64,000 bases of DNA from assembly GCF_002760665.1 (NCBI RefSeq), contig NZ_PDOB01000007.1, positions 62,001 to 126,000 on the forward strand. The letters run 5' to 3'. The notes below the pieces were generated by a model. It saw only the letters and a list, made by a program, of their open reading frames with translations, was not told the origin of the DNA and did no database searches. Shown here one piece after another: positions 58,872 through 64,000 of this stretch. The position numbers and the translations under genes were made by a program. Source of the DNA: Massilia psychrophila. GTDB taxonomy: Bacteria; Pseudomonadota; Gammaproteobacteria; Burkholderiales; Burkholderiaceae_D. How positions within the stretch are numbered: position 1 is the first letter of the stretch; every line of letters begins with the position of its first letter.

Positions 58872-60208
58872 AATTGTTCAATCCAGGCGGCGTGCAAGGG
58901 TCGGCGATGTCGTACGCGGCGCTGCTTGAAAAAATCGAGATCCTGCGCTCGACCTTGCGCTGGGCCACGAGCCTGCAGCGAAACGACATCGAAAAACTGC
59001 TGCGCCAGGCCAACGCGCTGCGCGACGAAGTGATGCAGCTGTCGCACCGCGAGCGTTTCGTGCAGGCCGTCAGCGCCGGGCCGGCGTTGGCGTTGCCCGC
59101 CGGCGAGCGCCGCCAGGCCTTGCTGGCGCGCAGTTTCGTCTTCGAAGGTACTTTCGGCGACAATCCGAGGCTGCTCGACGCCCTCGAGATTGCCGAGAAG
59201 GCCGCGCCGACCGACTTGCCGGTGCTGGTCGACGGCGAAAGCGGCACCGGCAAGGAGCTGATGGCCAAAGTCATCCACGCCAACGGCGCGCGCGCCGACA
59301 AGCCGTACATCTCCGTCAACTGCGGCGCGATCCCTGACAACTTGCTCGAATCGGAACTGTTCGGCCACAAGAAAGGCGCGTTCACCGGCGCCGTCAATGA
59401 CCGCAAGGGCAAGTTCGAAAGCGCCCATCGCGGCACCATTTTTCTCGACGAGATCGGCGAATTGCCGCTGATCGGACAAGTAAAACTGCTGCGCGTGCTG
59501 CAGTCGCACGAAATCCAGCGCGTCGGCTCCGACGAAACCATTGCGGTCGACGCGCGCATCGTCGCCGCCACCAATAAAAATTTGCGCCGGCTGATCGAGC
59601 AGGGCACGTTTCGCGAAGACCTGTTCTACCGCCTCAGCGTGATTCATGTGACGTTGCCGCCGCTGCGCGAGCGCCAGGACGAGATACCGATGCTGATCGC
59701 TTACTTTAGCGACGAAGCGGCCGAAGCGCTCAAGCGGCGCCCGGTCAAGCTCTCGCCACGGCTGCGCGATTTTTTGCTCGCCTACGATTACCCCGGCAAC
59801 ATCCGCGAACTGCGCAACATGATGTACCGCATCTCGTGCCTGGCCGGAGACATAGCCGATGTCGGCCACCTGCCGGAAGACATCCGGCCGGCGCCGGCGG
59901 GCGCGCGTGGCGGCGCCGATGCCGCCAAGGTCGAATCTGTCAGGGGCCAGGGCGCGCAGGTTCCAGCGCACCTCGAAGCGCCGCTTTCGCTGGGCGAGGC
60001 AAAGCGCGTCGCCAGCGATCAGGCCGAACGCGTCTGCCTCGAGCGCGGCTTGCAGGAAGTCGGCGGCACGGTAGCCGAACTGGCGCGGCGCTGGGACATG
60101 AACCGCTCGCACCTGCAGCTGCTGCTGAAAAAACACGGGCTGCATTCGAAAGATTTCCGGCACCAGGCTGGCGCTGGGGCAGGGCGCGCCGTCACAGCGC
60201 CGGATTAA
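58868..60208 (+). CDS. Sigma-54-dependent transcriptional activator
   Basis: A 446-residue enhancer-binding protein. Residues about 1-90 are helical without a recognised receiver or GAF fold. The AAA+ domain has Walker A DGESGTGKE (about 122-130), the sigma-54 loop GAFTGA (170-175), Walker B GTIFLDEIGELP and arginine finger FREDLFYRL. A C-terminal Fis-type helix-turn-helix (GGTVAELARRWDMNRSHLQ) binds DNA. Its ATG overlaps the exporter stop as ATGA, so it is translationally coupled. Sigma-54 promoters and a conserved upstream element precede the peptide genes on the other strand, so it probably controls them. Confidence 0.95.
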   Translation: MKLFNPGGVQGSAMSYAALLEKIEILRSTLRWATSLQRNDIEKLLRQANALRDEVMQLSHRERFVQAVSAGPALALPAGERRQALLARSFVFEGTFGDNPRLLDALEIAEKAAPTDLPVLVDGESGTGKELMAKVIHANGARADKPYISVNCGAIPDNLLESELFGHKKGAFTGAVNDRKGKFESAHRGTIFLDEIGELPLIGQVKLLRVLQSHEIQRVGSDETIAVDARIVAATNKNLRRLIEQGTFREDLFYRLSVIHVTLPPLRERQDEIPMLIAYFSDEAAEALKRRPVKLSPRLRDFLLAYDYPGNIRELRNMMYRISCLAGDIADVGHLPEDIRPAPAGARGGADAAKVESVRGQGAQVPAHLEAPLSLGEAKRVASDQAERVCLERGLQEVGGTVAELARRWDMNRSHLQLLLKKHGLHSKDFRHQAGAGAGRAVTAPD

Positions 60209-60956
60209 CGATCGTCCTGTCGCTGCCGGCGTCGTCGGCCCGTACCACCACCACGGTAATGTTGTCGCGCCCGCCGTTCGCCAGCGCCAGCGCCACCAGT
60301 GATTGCGCCGCCTGGGCGCAATCGCCGAGCGTCAGTGCTTGCGCAATGGCGTGCTCGTCGACCGGGTTGCTCAAGCCATCGCTGCACAGCAGCAGCATGT
60401 CGCCGTCGACCGCCTCCAGCGTCGCCACGTCGACGTCGATGGTATCGGCGGCGCCGACCGCGCGGGTAATCATGTTGGCCATCGCGGCGGACGCCTCGAG
60501 GCCGGGCGCCACGCCGCGCGCGCGTAATTGTTCGGCCTGGCTATGATCGCGCGTGAGCTGTTGCAGGCAGGCGTTGCGATACAGGTAGATGCGACTGTCG
60601 CCGGCCCACAGGCAGGCCAGTTCGTCGCCGCATGCAAGCAGGACGACGACCGTGCTGCCCATCACCGTCACCCGGCGCGCCTGCGCCTCGTCGCGCAGTT
60701 GGCCGTTGACGCCGGTGATGCGTTCGCGCGTGGTGGCAACAAAATTTTCCAGGTTGTCCGGCGCGCTGATCGACTCGATGGCCTCGATTACCATGCGGCT
60801 GGCGATGTCGCCGAAGGCATGCCCGCCCATGCCGTCCGCAACCGCCCACACCCCGCGCGCGGGCAGGGCAAGGAAGCTATCTTCGTTGCGGCTGCGCACC
60901 AAGCCAACGTCGGTCAGTGCCGCTGACGTCCAGAGCAGTCGGCTGTCGCGGTTCAT
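60192..60956 (-). CDS. PP2C-family serine/threonine phosphatase
   Basis: A 254-residue PPM phosphatase with the metal-site motifs DVGLVRSRNEDSF, WAVADGMGGHAFGD, WAGDSRIYLYR and NGGRDNITVVVV. It resembles Stp1/PppA-type soluble phosphatases. It is the last gene on the minus strand after the peptide genes (54 bases from P7), so it may be cotranscribed with P4-P7, and its 3' end overlaps the activator gene by 17 bases tail to tail. No partner kinase lies in the window. It may control the peptide system by dephosphorylation (inference). Confidence 0.92.
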   Translation of the reverse strand: MNRDSRLLWTSAALTDVGLVRSRNEDSFLALPARGVWAVADGMGGHAFGDIASRMVIEAIESISAPDNLENFVATTRERITGVNGQLRDEAQARRVTVMGSTVVVLLACGDELACLWAGDSRIYLYRNACLQQLTRDHSQAEQLRARGVAPGLEASAAMANMITRAVGAADTIDVDVATLEAVDGDMLLLCSDGLSNPVDEHAIAQALTLGDCAQAAQSLVALALANGGRDNITVVVVRADDAGSDRTIVNPAL

Positions 60957-61010
60957 GGTATCGATTCCGGCATGACTTCCAGTATAAATCCCGCCTGCCC
61001 CGTCGCCTCG

Positions 61011-61292
61011 CTAAATCAACCGGTTGTTGACGCTGGCGGCATCGACCGCCACGTTGAGGCTGGAATTCGGGGCGGAATTGGTCACCGACACGATCTGCAC
61101 CTGGTTGATCATTTGCTCGGCGAAATTGTTGATCTGATAAAAATTAATTTGCTGCGGCTGGCTTGGAGCAGCATTCAAGAACGGGCTGATCCAACCGAAC
61201 ACCCACGGCGCGCCCGCGCCTTGAATGCACACCATTGCCTTGCGGTCGAGCGTGTAGCGGGCAGGCAGGTTGTCGATCCTAATGCTAGCCAT
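61011..61292 (-). CDS. P7: precursor peptide with degenerate double-glycine leader
   Basis: A 93-residue peptide starting MASIRIDNL, then LDRKAM, ending the 26-residue leader at VCIQGA instead of VRGG (QGAG replaces RGG). The core is unlike the other families: aromatic at first (APWVFGWISPFLN), then Q/N-rich (QPQQINFYQINNFAEQM) and V/N/S-rich (NSSLNVAVDAASVNNRL). CGGAG precedes the ATG. It is last of the P4-P7 run and adjacent to the phosphatase gene. The altered cleavage site may slow or abolish processing, or the cut may be after GAG/A; untested. Confidence 0.8.
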   Translation of the reverse strand: MASIRIDNLPARYTLDRKAMVCIQGAGAPWVFGWISPFLNAAPSQPQQINFYQINNFAEQMINQVQIVSVTNSAPNSSLNVAVDAASVNNRLI

Positions 61293-61344
61293 GATGCATC
61301 TCCGTCAAGGGTTGAAGGTGAGGTAAACATGCGCCTGAACTGAA

Positions 61345-61362
61345 GAGGCCCGAACTGGCCTC
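61345..61362. terminator. Intercistronic hairpin between P6 and P7
   Basis: GAGGCC and GGCCTC form a 6-base-pair stem with a 6-base loop, immediately after the P6 stop. No T-run follows on the minus strand, so it may attenuate or stabilise rather than fully terminate. Confidence 0.45.
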
Positions 61363-61368
61363 CTTAGT

Positions 61369-61632
61369 TTAGACCAACTTCGGGATCGACGCGTTGTTTG
61401 ACGCCTTGAGCATGACATCGAGGTCGATGTTCGGACCGACGAAGCCGGCGCCGATCGAGCCGTTGTTGTTGAGCACGTTCACGCCGATTTGCTGGACCTG
61501 GAAGATTTGCTGGCTGACGTTGACGTTGACATGGGCGTCTGGCTGGAAGGCGAAGCCGCCGCGCACGGCGCACATCGCGTGCTGGTCGAGTTCGGTGCTA
61601 CGCTGTAAATCGCGAATAGTTATCGAGGGCAT
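61369..61632 (-). CDS. P6: double-glycine leader peptide, family B core
   Basis: An 87-residue peptide. The leader has 26 residues (MPSITIRDLQ, TELDQHAM, then CAVRGG) and the core 61. The core has HVNVNVSQQIFQVQQIGVN, VLNNNGSIGAGFVGPN and a lysine/valine end. Its QQIGVNVLNNNG.IGAGF motif recurs in P2. The alternation of V/I with N/Q recalls beta-strand, curli-like sequences (a resemblance only). CAGGAG precedes the ATG. It probably travels through the exporter at 55.8 kb. Confidence 0.88.
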   Translation of the reverse strand: MPSITIRDLQRSTELDQHAMCAVRGGFAFQPDAHVNVNVSQQIFQVQQIGVNVLNNNGSIGAGFVGPNIDLDVMLKASNNASIPKLV

Positions 61633-61689
61633 TTCAGTTGCTCCTGTTGGGTGATGTGGCAAGTAACGAAGTAAATCGGAAGTAAATCG

Positions 61690-61724
61690 GAACAGGTGGA
61701 GACCTGGACGGTCGACACCTGTTC
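61690..61724. terminator. Intercistronic hairpin between P5 and P6
   Basis: GAACAGGTG and CACCTGTTC form a 9-base-pair stem around a 17-base loop. A direct repeat GAAGTAAATCG sits beside it. No clear T-run, so it is more likely a partial terminator or mRNA stability element. Confidence 0.5.
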
Positions 61725-61736
61725 CTGTCATTTCGT

Positions 61737-62015
61737 TCAACCGGCAACGATGTTGTTCTGGCCGAACAGGCTGGTGCTGTTGTTGACGCTGACGCCGCCA
61801 ATGAAGGCCGCGCCATTGGCGGTGGCGTTGGTGACATTCTGGAACTGGGCCAGGTTCTGGCTCGCGTGAACCGACGAATCCGAGCTCGGGGCGTAGGTAT
61901 AGTCGCCGAAGCTGTAGCCAGGCAGGCTCATTTTGGTACCGCCGCGCACGGCGGACAGCGCGCTACGGTCGAGTTGTTCGGTGCGGGCCAGGTCTTTGAT
62001 GGTCAAGGTTGTCAT
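61737..62015 (-). CDS. P5: double-glycine leader peptide, family A core
   Basis: A 92-residue peptide. The leader has 26 residues (MTTLTIKDLA, EQLDRSAL, then SAVRGG) and the core 66. The core holds a Y/S/D/P-rich first part (YSFGDYTYAPSSDSS) and the shared second part NATANGAAFIGGVSVNN, then SLFGQNNIV. GAGGAG precedes the ATG. It follows P4 by 43 bases and is almost collinear with it, so a recent duplication is likely. Confidence 0.9.
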   Translation of the reverse strand: MTTLTIKDLARTEQLDRSALSAVRGGTKMSLPGYSFGDYTYAPSSDSSVHASQNLAQFQNVTNATANGAAFIGGVSVNNSTSLFGQNNIVAG

Positions 62016-62058
62016 GGTATTTCTCCTCAATATGGTGGGCGATGCGATGGATGGCTGA

Positions 62059-62337
62059 TTAGTGCGCAACGATGTTGTTCTGGCCGAACAGCGACGTGTT
62101 GTTGTTGACATGGACGCCGTCGATGAAGGCCGAGCCGTTGGCCGTCGCGTTGACGACTTCCTGCATCTGCACCAGGTTCTGCGTGGCATGCAGCGACGAG
62201 TCGGCGGTCGGGGCGTACTTGTAGTCGCCGGACGAGTACGAAGGCGAGCTCATTTTCCAGCCGCCGCGCACGCCGGACATGGCGCTGCGGTCGAGTTGTT
62301 CGGTGCGGGCGAGGTCGTTGATGGTCAAGGTTTTCAT
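62059..62337 (-). CDS. P4: double-glycine leader peptide, family A core, first of a sigma-54 unit
   Basis: A 92-residue peptide. The leader has 26 residues (MKTLTINDLA, EQLDRSAM, then SGVRGG) and the core 66, with SSPSYSSGDYKYAPTADSS, then VVNATANGSAFIDGVHVNN and SLFGQNNIV. TAGGAG precedes the ATG. A sigma-54 promoter lies 65 bases upstream of the start codon, exactly as for P1. P5, P6, P7 and the phosphatase follow in the same direction. Confidence 0.92.
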   Translation of the reverse strand: MKTLTINDLARTEQLDRSAMSGVRGGWKMSSPSYSSGDYKYAPTADSSLHATQNLVQMQEVVNATANGSAFIDGVHVNNNTSLFGQNNIVAH

Positions 62338-62401
62338 GGTGATACTCCTAAAGGTTGCTTGGGTTTGAAGGTGAGCATTTTCTGCGCTCAATCATCATGT
62401 A

Positions 62402-62416
62402 GCAGATAGCGTGCCA
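62402..62416 (-). promoter_or_regulatory. Sigma-54 promoter of P4
   Basis: The minus strand reads TGGCACGCTATCTGCT, matching the sigma-54 consensus TGGCACG-N4-TTGCW at all invariant GG and GC positions. The -12 element ends 65 bases before the P4 ATG, giving a leader of about 53 bases. Confidence 0.85.
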
Positions 62417-62524
62417 GCACCTGGCGCAAGACTTTATATCGTCCCAAGTCATTGAATTTAAACGGTATTTTATTTTAGTTTGGCCGTATCGAGATTGAAA
62501 TTGCAAGTCGCCAATGGATACCGG

Positions 62525-62543
62525 TGATGGGCGCCGCCCGACA
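62525..62543. promoter_or_regulatory. Conserved 19-bp upstream element of P4 (candidate activator site)
   Basis: TGATGGGCGCCGCCCGACA lies 123 bases upstream of the -12 element of P4. The same element with two changes is found 122 bases upstream of P1. Position and conservation fit an upstream activating sequence for the sigma-54 activator. Confidence 0.6.
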
Positions 62544-62684
62544 GAAAAATCACAGGTGTGCGGCGCGGCGCAACAGCGCACGCAGCAGGCGCAAATTTAT
62601 GCGCCGGCGTTAAAAAGGGAGCGGCCAAAAAAAAGCCGCTCAGCGTGAGCTGAACGGCCTGGAGCGGATGGCGCAAGGTTCAAT

Positions 62685-62888
62685 CTAGCGCGCTGCCGCC
62701 CTTTTTGCTGGCGCCTTGCCGGCGGCGAGGTCGAACAGACGAACGCGTTGCTGCGCCGGCCGTCCAATGGGGCCGCCGCCGCCGCCGCCGCCGCCGCCGC
62801 GGAAACGCGAGCCGCCGGTGATCGCCTGTCTTGCCTGGCGATCGAGTTGCGTGCTCTCCAACAGGTCCTGGATAACGATGGTAACCAT
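62685..62888 (-). CDS. P3: double-glycine leader peptide with glycine tract and basic core
   Basis: A 67-residue peptide. The leader has 26 residues (MVTIVIQDLL, TQLDRQAR, then AITGG) and the core 41. The core begins SRFR and runs through a tract of nine glycines encoded by a GCC/GGC triplet repeat (about 62772-62800), then a basic Q/R/A/K-rich end (RPAQQRVRL, KAPAKRAAAR). It is unlike the other cores and could be membrane-active or nucleic-acid-binding. AAGGAG precedes the ATG. Triplet slippage could change tract length without breaking frame. Confidence 0.82.
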   Translation of the reverse strand: MVTIVIQDLLESTQLDRQARQAITGGSRFRGGGGGGGGGPIGRPAQQRVRLFDLAAGKAPAKRAAAR

Positions 62889-62961
62889 GATTGCTCCTTG
62901 GGTAGGCTCATTGCCTGCCTGAGCCGTATAAACAAATAAAAGAAACGCTATATGCAACACA

Positions 62962-62996
62962 GTTCACCCCGGCCATCAAAAATGGCTGGGGTGAAC
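62962..62996. terminator. Strong hairpin between P2 and P3
   Basis: GTTCACCCC.GCCAT and its complement form a stem of about 14 pairs with one mismatch and a 5-base loop. No strong T-run follows on the minus strand, so it may separate the P1-P2 unit from P3 partially. Confidence 0.6.
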
Positions 62997-63027
62997 CTTA
63001 CCCGCGACAACGCGAAACGTTCCGTTG

Positions 63028-63288
63028 TTAGAGCGCTGCTGACGCCCCGTGGTTCTGCGTCCATTGCGATGCTGCCGCGCCAAAGTTGGTGCCGGCGAAT
63101 CCGGCGCCGATCACGCCGTTGTTGTTGAGGACATTGACGCCGATCTGCTGGAACTGGCCGATCTGCTGGGCCAGCGTCACATTGACGTTGATGTCCGGCC
63201 CGAAGCTGGCGCCGCCGCGCACGGCCGACATCGCGCGCTTGTCGAGCGCATGGGTGCGCGCCAGGTCGTGAATTTCGATGGATGACAT
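63028..63288 (-). CDS. P2: double-glycine leader peptide, family B core
   Basis: An 86-residue peptide. The leader has 26 residues (MSSIEIHDLA, HALDKRAM, then SAVRGG) and the core 60: DINVNVTLAQQIGQFQQIG, VNVLNNNGVIGAGFAGTN, then FGAAASQWTQNHG. It shares the NVLNNNG.IGAGF.G.N motif with P6. AAGGAG precedes the ATG. It is 32 bases after P1, so it should share the P1 sigma-54 promoter. Confidence 0.9.
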   Translation of the reverse strand: MSSIEIHDLARTHALDKRAMSAVRGGASFGPDINVNVTLAQQIGQFQQIGVNVLNNNGVIGAGFAGTNFGAAASQWTQNHGASAAL

Positions 63289-63320
63289 GGTGGTTCTCCT
63301 TTGTCGTTTCGAAAACCGGA

Positions 63321-63614
63321 TTACAGTTTGACGATGTTGTTCTGGCCAGCCAGCGAGGTGCTGTTGTTGGCGTGGACGCCATCAATGAAGGCCGAGCCGT
63401 TGGCCGTCGCGTTGACGACGTTTTGCATCTGCATGATGTTCTGCGTGGCGTTGAGGGACGAGTCAATGCTCGGCGAGTAATTGACAGCGCCGGAAGGGTA
63501 GTAAGCGGCGGCAGCGGTGTTGCCGTACATGGTGGTGCCGCCGCGCACGCCAGCCATGGCGCTGCGATCGAGTTGTTCGGTGCGGGCCAGGTCGTTGATG
63601 GTCAAGGTGTTCAT
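63321..63614 (-). CDS. P1: double-glycine leader peptide, family A core, first of a sigma-54 unit
   Basis: A 97-residue peptide. The leader has 26 residues (MNTLTINDLA, EQLDRSAM, then AGVRGG) and the core 71. The first part is Y/A/S-rich (YGNTAAAAYYPSGAVNYSP), the second is the shared VVNATANGSAFIDGVHANN and SLAGQNNIV. TAGGAG precedes the ATG. The start of the leader recalls the microcin V leader (MRTLTLNEL). A sigma-54 promoter lies 65 bases upstream. Confidence 0.92.
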   Translation of the reverse strand: MNTLTINDLARTEQLDRSAMAGVRGGTTMYGNTAAAAYYPSGAVNYSPSIDSSLNATQNIMQMQNVVNATANGSAFIDGVHANNSTSLAGQNNIVKL

Positions 63615-63678
63615 GGTAATTCTCCTAAAGTTGTTTGGGTTTGAAGGTGAGCATTTTTCTGCGCTCAGTAACCATTGA

Positions 63679-63693
63679 GCAGAAAGCGTGCCA
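63679..63693 (-). promoter_or_regulatory. Sigma-54 promoter of P1
   Basis: The minus strand reads TGGCACGCTTTCTGCT, a near-consensus -24/-12 element (TGGCACG-N4-TTGCW with one change). The -12 element lies 65 bases before the P1 ATG, the same spacing as P4. Confidence 0.87.
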
Positions 63694-63800
63694 TCCATCT
63701 GCCTCTCTTTGGATTTGACCGCAAGCCGTTGAATTTAATGGGATTAATTTATATTTTCCGGTAGCGATAGCGCGCTGGAGCGACTTGTGCAACCGGCGTG

Positions 63801-63819
63801 TGATGGGCGCTTCCCGACA
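63801..63819. promoter_or_regulatory. Conserved 19-bp upstream element of P1 (candidate activator site)
   Basis: TGATGGGCGCTTCCCGACA, 17 of 19 bases identical to the element upstream of P4, lies 122 bases before the -12 element. Between it and the promoter the sequence is AT-rich, which would suit DNA bending. A likely site for the Fis-type activator at 58.9 kb. Confidence 0.6.
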
Positions 63820-63909
63820 AAATGAGCAGCACTGTCTGGCGCTGGCAGACACCAGCCGCTGGATGCCTATGGCCTGCCGGCAAACCATCCCGACCGCGTA
63901 CTTGGTTCG

Positions 63910-63942
63910 CTACACCAAGTCATTGACGGTCACCGTATTCAT
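63910..63942 (-). pseudogene. P8: broken copy of a peptide leader at the window edge
   Basis: The minus strand from ATG 63942 reads MNTVTVNDLV, clearly like the MNTLTINDLA leader start, then stops at TAG (63910-63912). RT follows the stop, as in the intact leaders, but no VRGG or core is recognisable. No Shine-Dalgarno is seen. A decayed eighth copy; intact copies may lie beyond the window. Confidence 0.4.
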
Positions 63943-64000
63943 GCTAGTCTCAGAGGAAATCGGTTGGGAGTTGAACAAGTCAAAGTCAAATGGAAAATCT

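Noticed and set aside
62041-62409. Plus-strand open frames across the peptide genes
   Set aside because: The minus-strand frames have Shine-Dalgarno sites, conserved leaders and recurring cores; the plus frames do not.

Overview
The window is GC-rich DNA from a betaproteobacterium, most likely an Oxalobacteraceae member of the Massilia/Duganella/Janthinobacterium type. This is inferred from protein character (HemE, PriA, RdgC, GTP-type PckG, FolE, Rep, UvrA), the gene neighbourhoods and the extragenic palindromes. No rRNA or species marker is present. Most of the window is ordinary chromosomal housekeeping DNA with a few relics. The right end holds what looks like a self-contained, little-described peptide secretion system.

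Layout. 0-7 kb: an unidentified gene cut by the left edge, an S9 peptidase, hemE, a roughly 750-base gene-free stretch rich in DnaA boxes and AT patches, and priA. 7-15 kb: two TonB-dependent receptors back to back. The second has a Fur-like box and an apparent frameshift after its signal peptide, and is followed by an FMN-dependent alpha-hydroxy-acid oxidase, a PiuC-type hydroxylase and a lipoamide-dehydrogenase-like flavoprotein, so this is an iron-uptake neighbourhood. 15-25 kb: a DUF1857-type protein, a transglutaminase-like protein, rep, slyX, a truncated glyoxalase-family relic and a tandem pair of secreted M3 metallopeptidases. 24.5-25.2 kb: a 17-copy, 38-bp palindromic tandem array. 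25-33 kb: small conserved proteins, a YgiQ-type radical SAM protein, a diguanylate cyclase, a DUF2145 pair and a two-gene ABC system. 33-34.5 kb: tRNA-Asp and tRNA-Val, a duplicated tRNA-tail/terminator segment and a TonB-receptor relic. 34.5-45 kb: dinB with a textbook LexA box, rdgC, a one-domain asparaginase, a D-hydroxyacid dehydrogenase, pckG, uvrA and ssb. 45-53 kb: a monooxygenase-fold protein, a hybrid histidine kinase, nudC, folE, an IS relic, a lipoprotein and a CPA-type antiporter. 53-55 kb: a nuclease-helicase-like protein.

55-64 kb is the part to look at. On the + strand lie a cytosolic parvulin-type prolyl isomerase, a 1020-residue ABC exporter carrying two cyclic-nucleotide-binding domains and a C39 double-glycine peptidase, and a translationally coupled sigma-54 activator. 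Facing them on the - strand are a PP2C phosphatase and seven small precursor-peptide genes. All seven have a leader of exactly 26 residues, and six of these end in GG. Two of the peptide genes (the first of each sub-operon) have near-consensus sigma-54 -24/-12 promoters at identical distance from the start codon. Both also have a conserved 19-bp element about 122 bp further upstream, a good candidate binding site for the activator. The peptide cores fall into families rich in N, Q, G, S and V that look more like self-assembling or surface peptides than classical bacteriocins. My reading is that the activator switches on the peptides, the exporter trims and exports them, and the isomerase and phosphatase are accessory. 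That functional chain is inference; the genes, leaders and promoter motifs are visible in the sequence.
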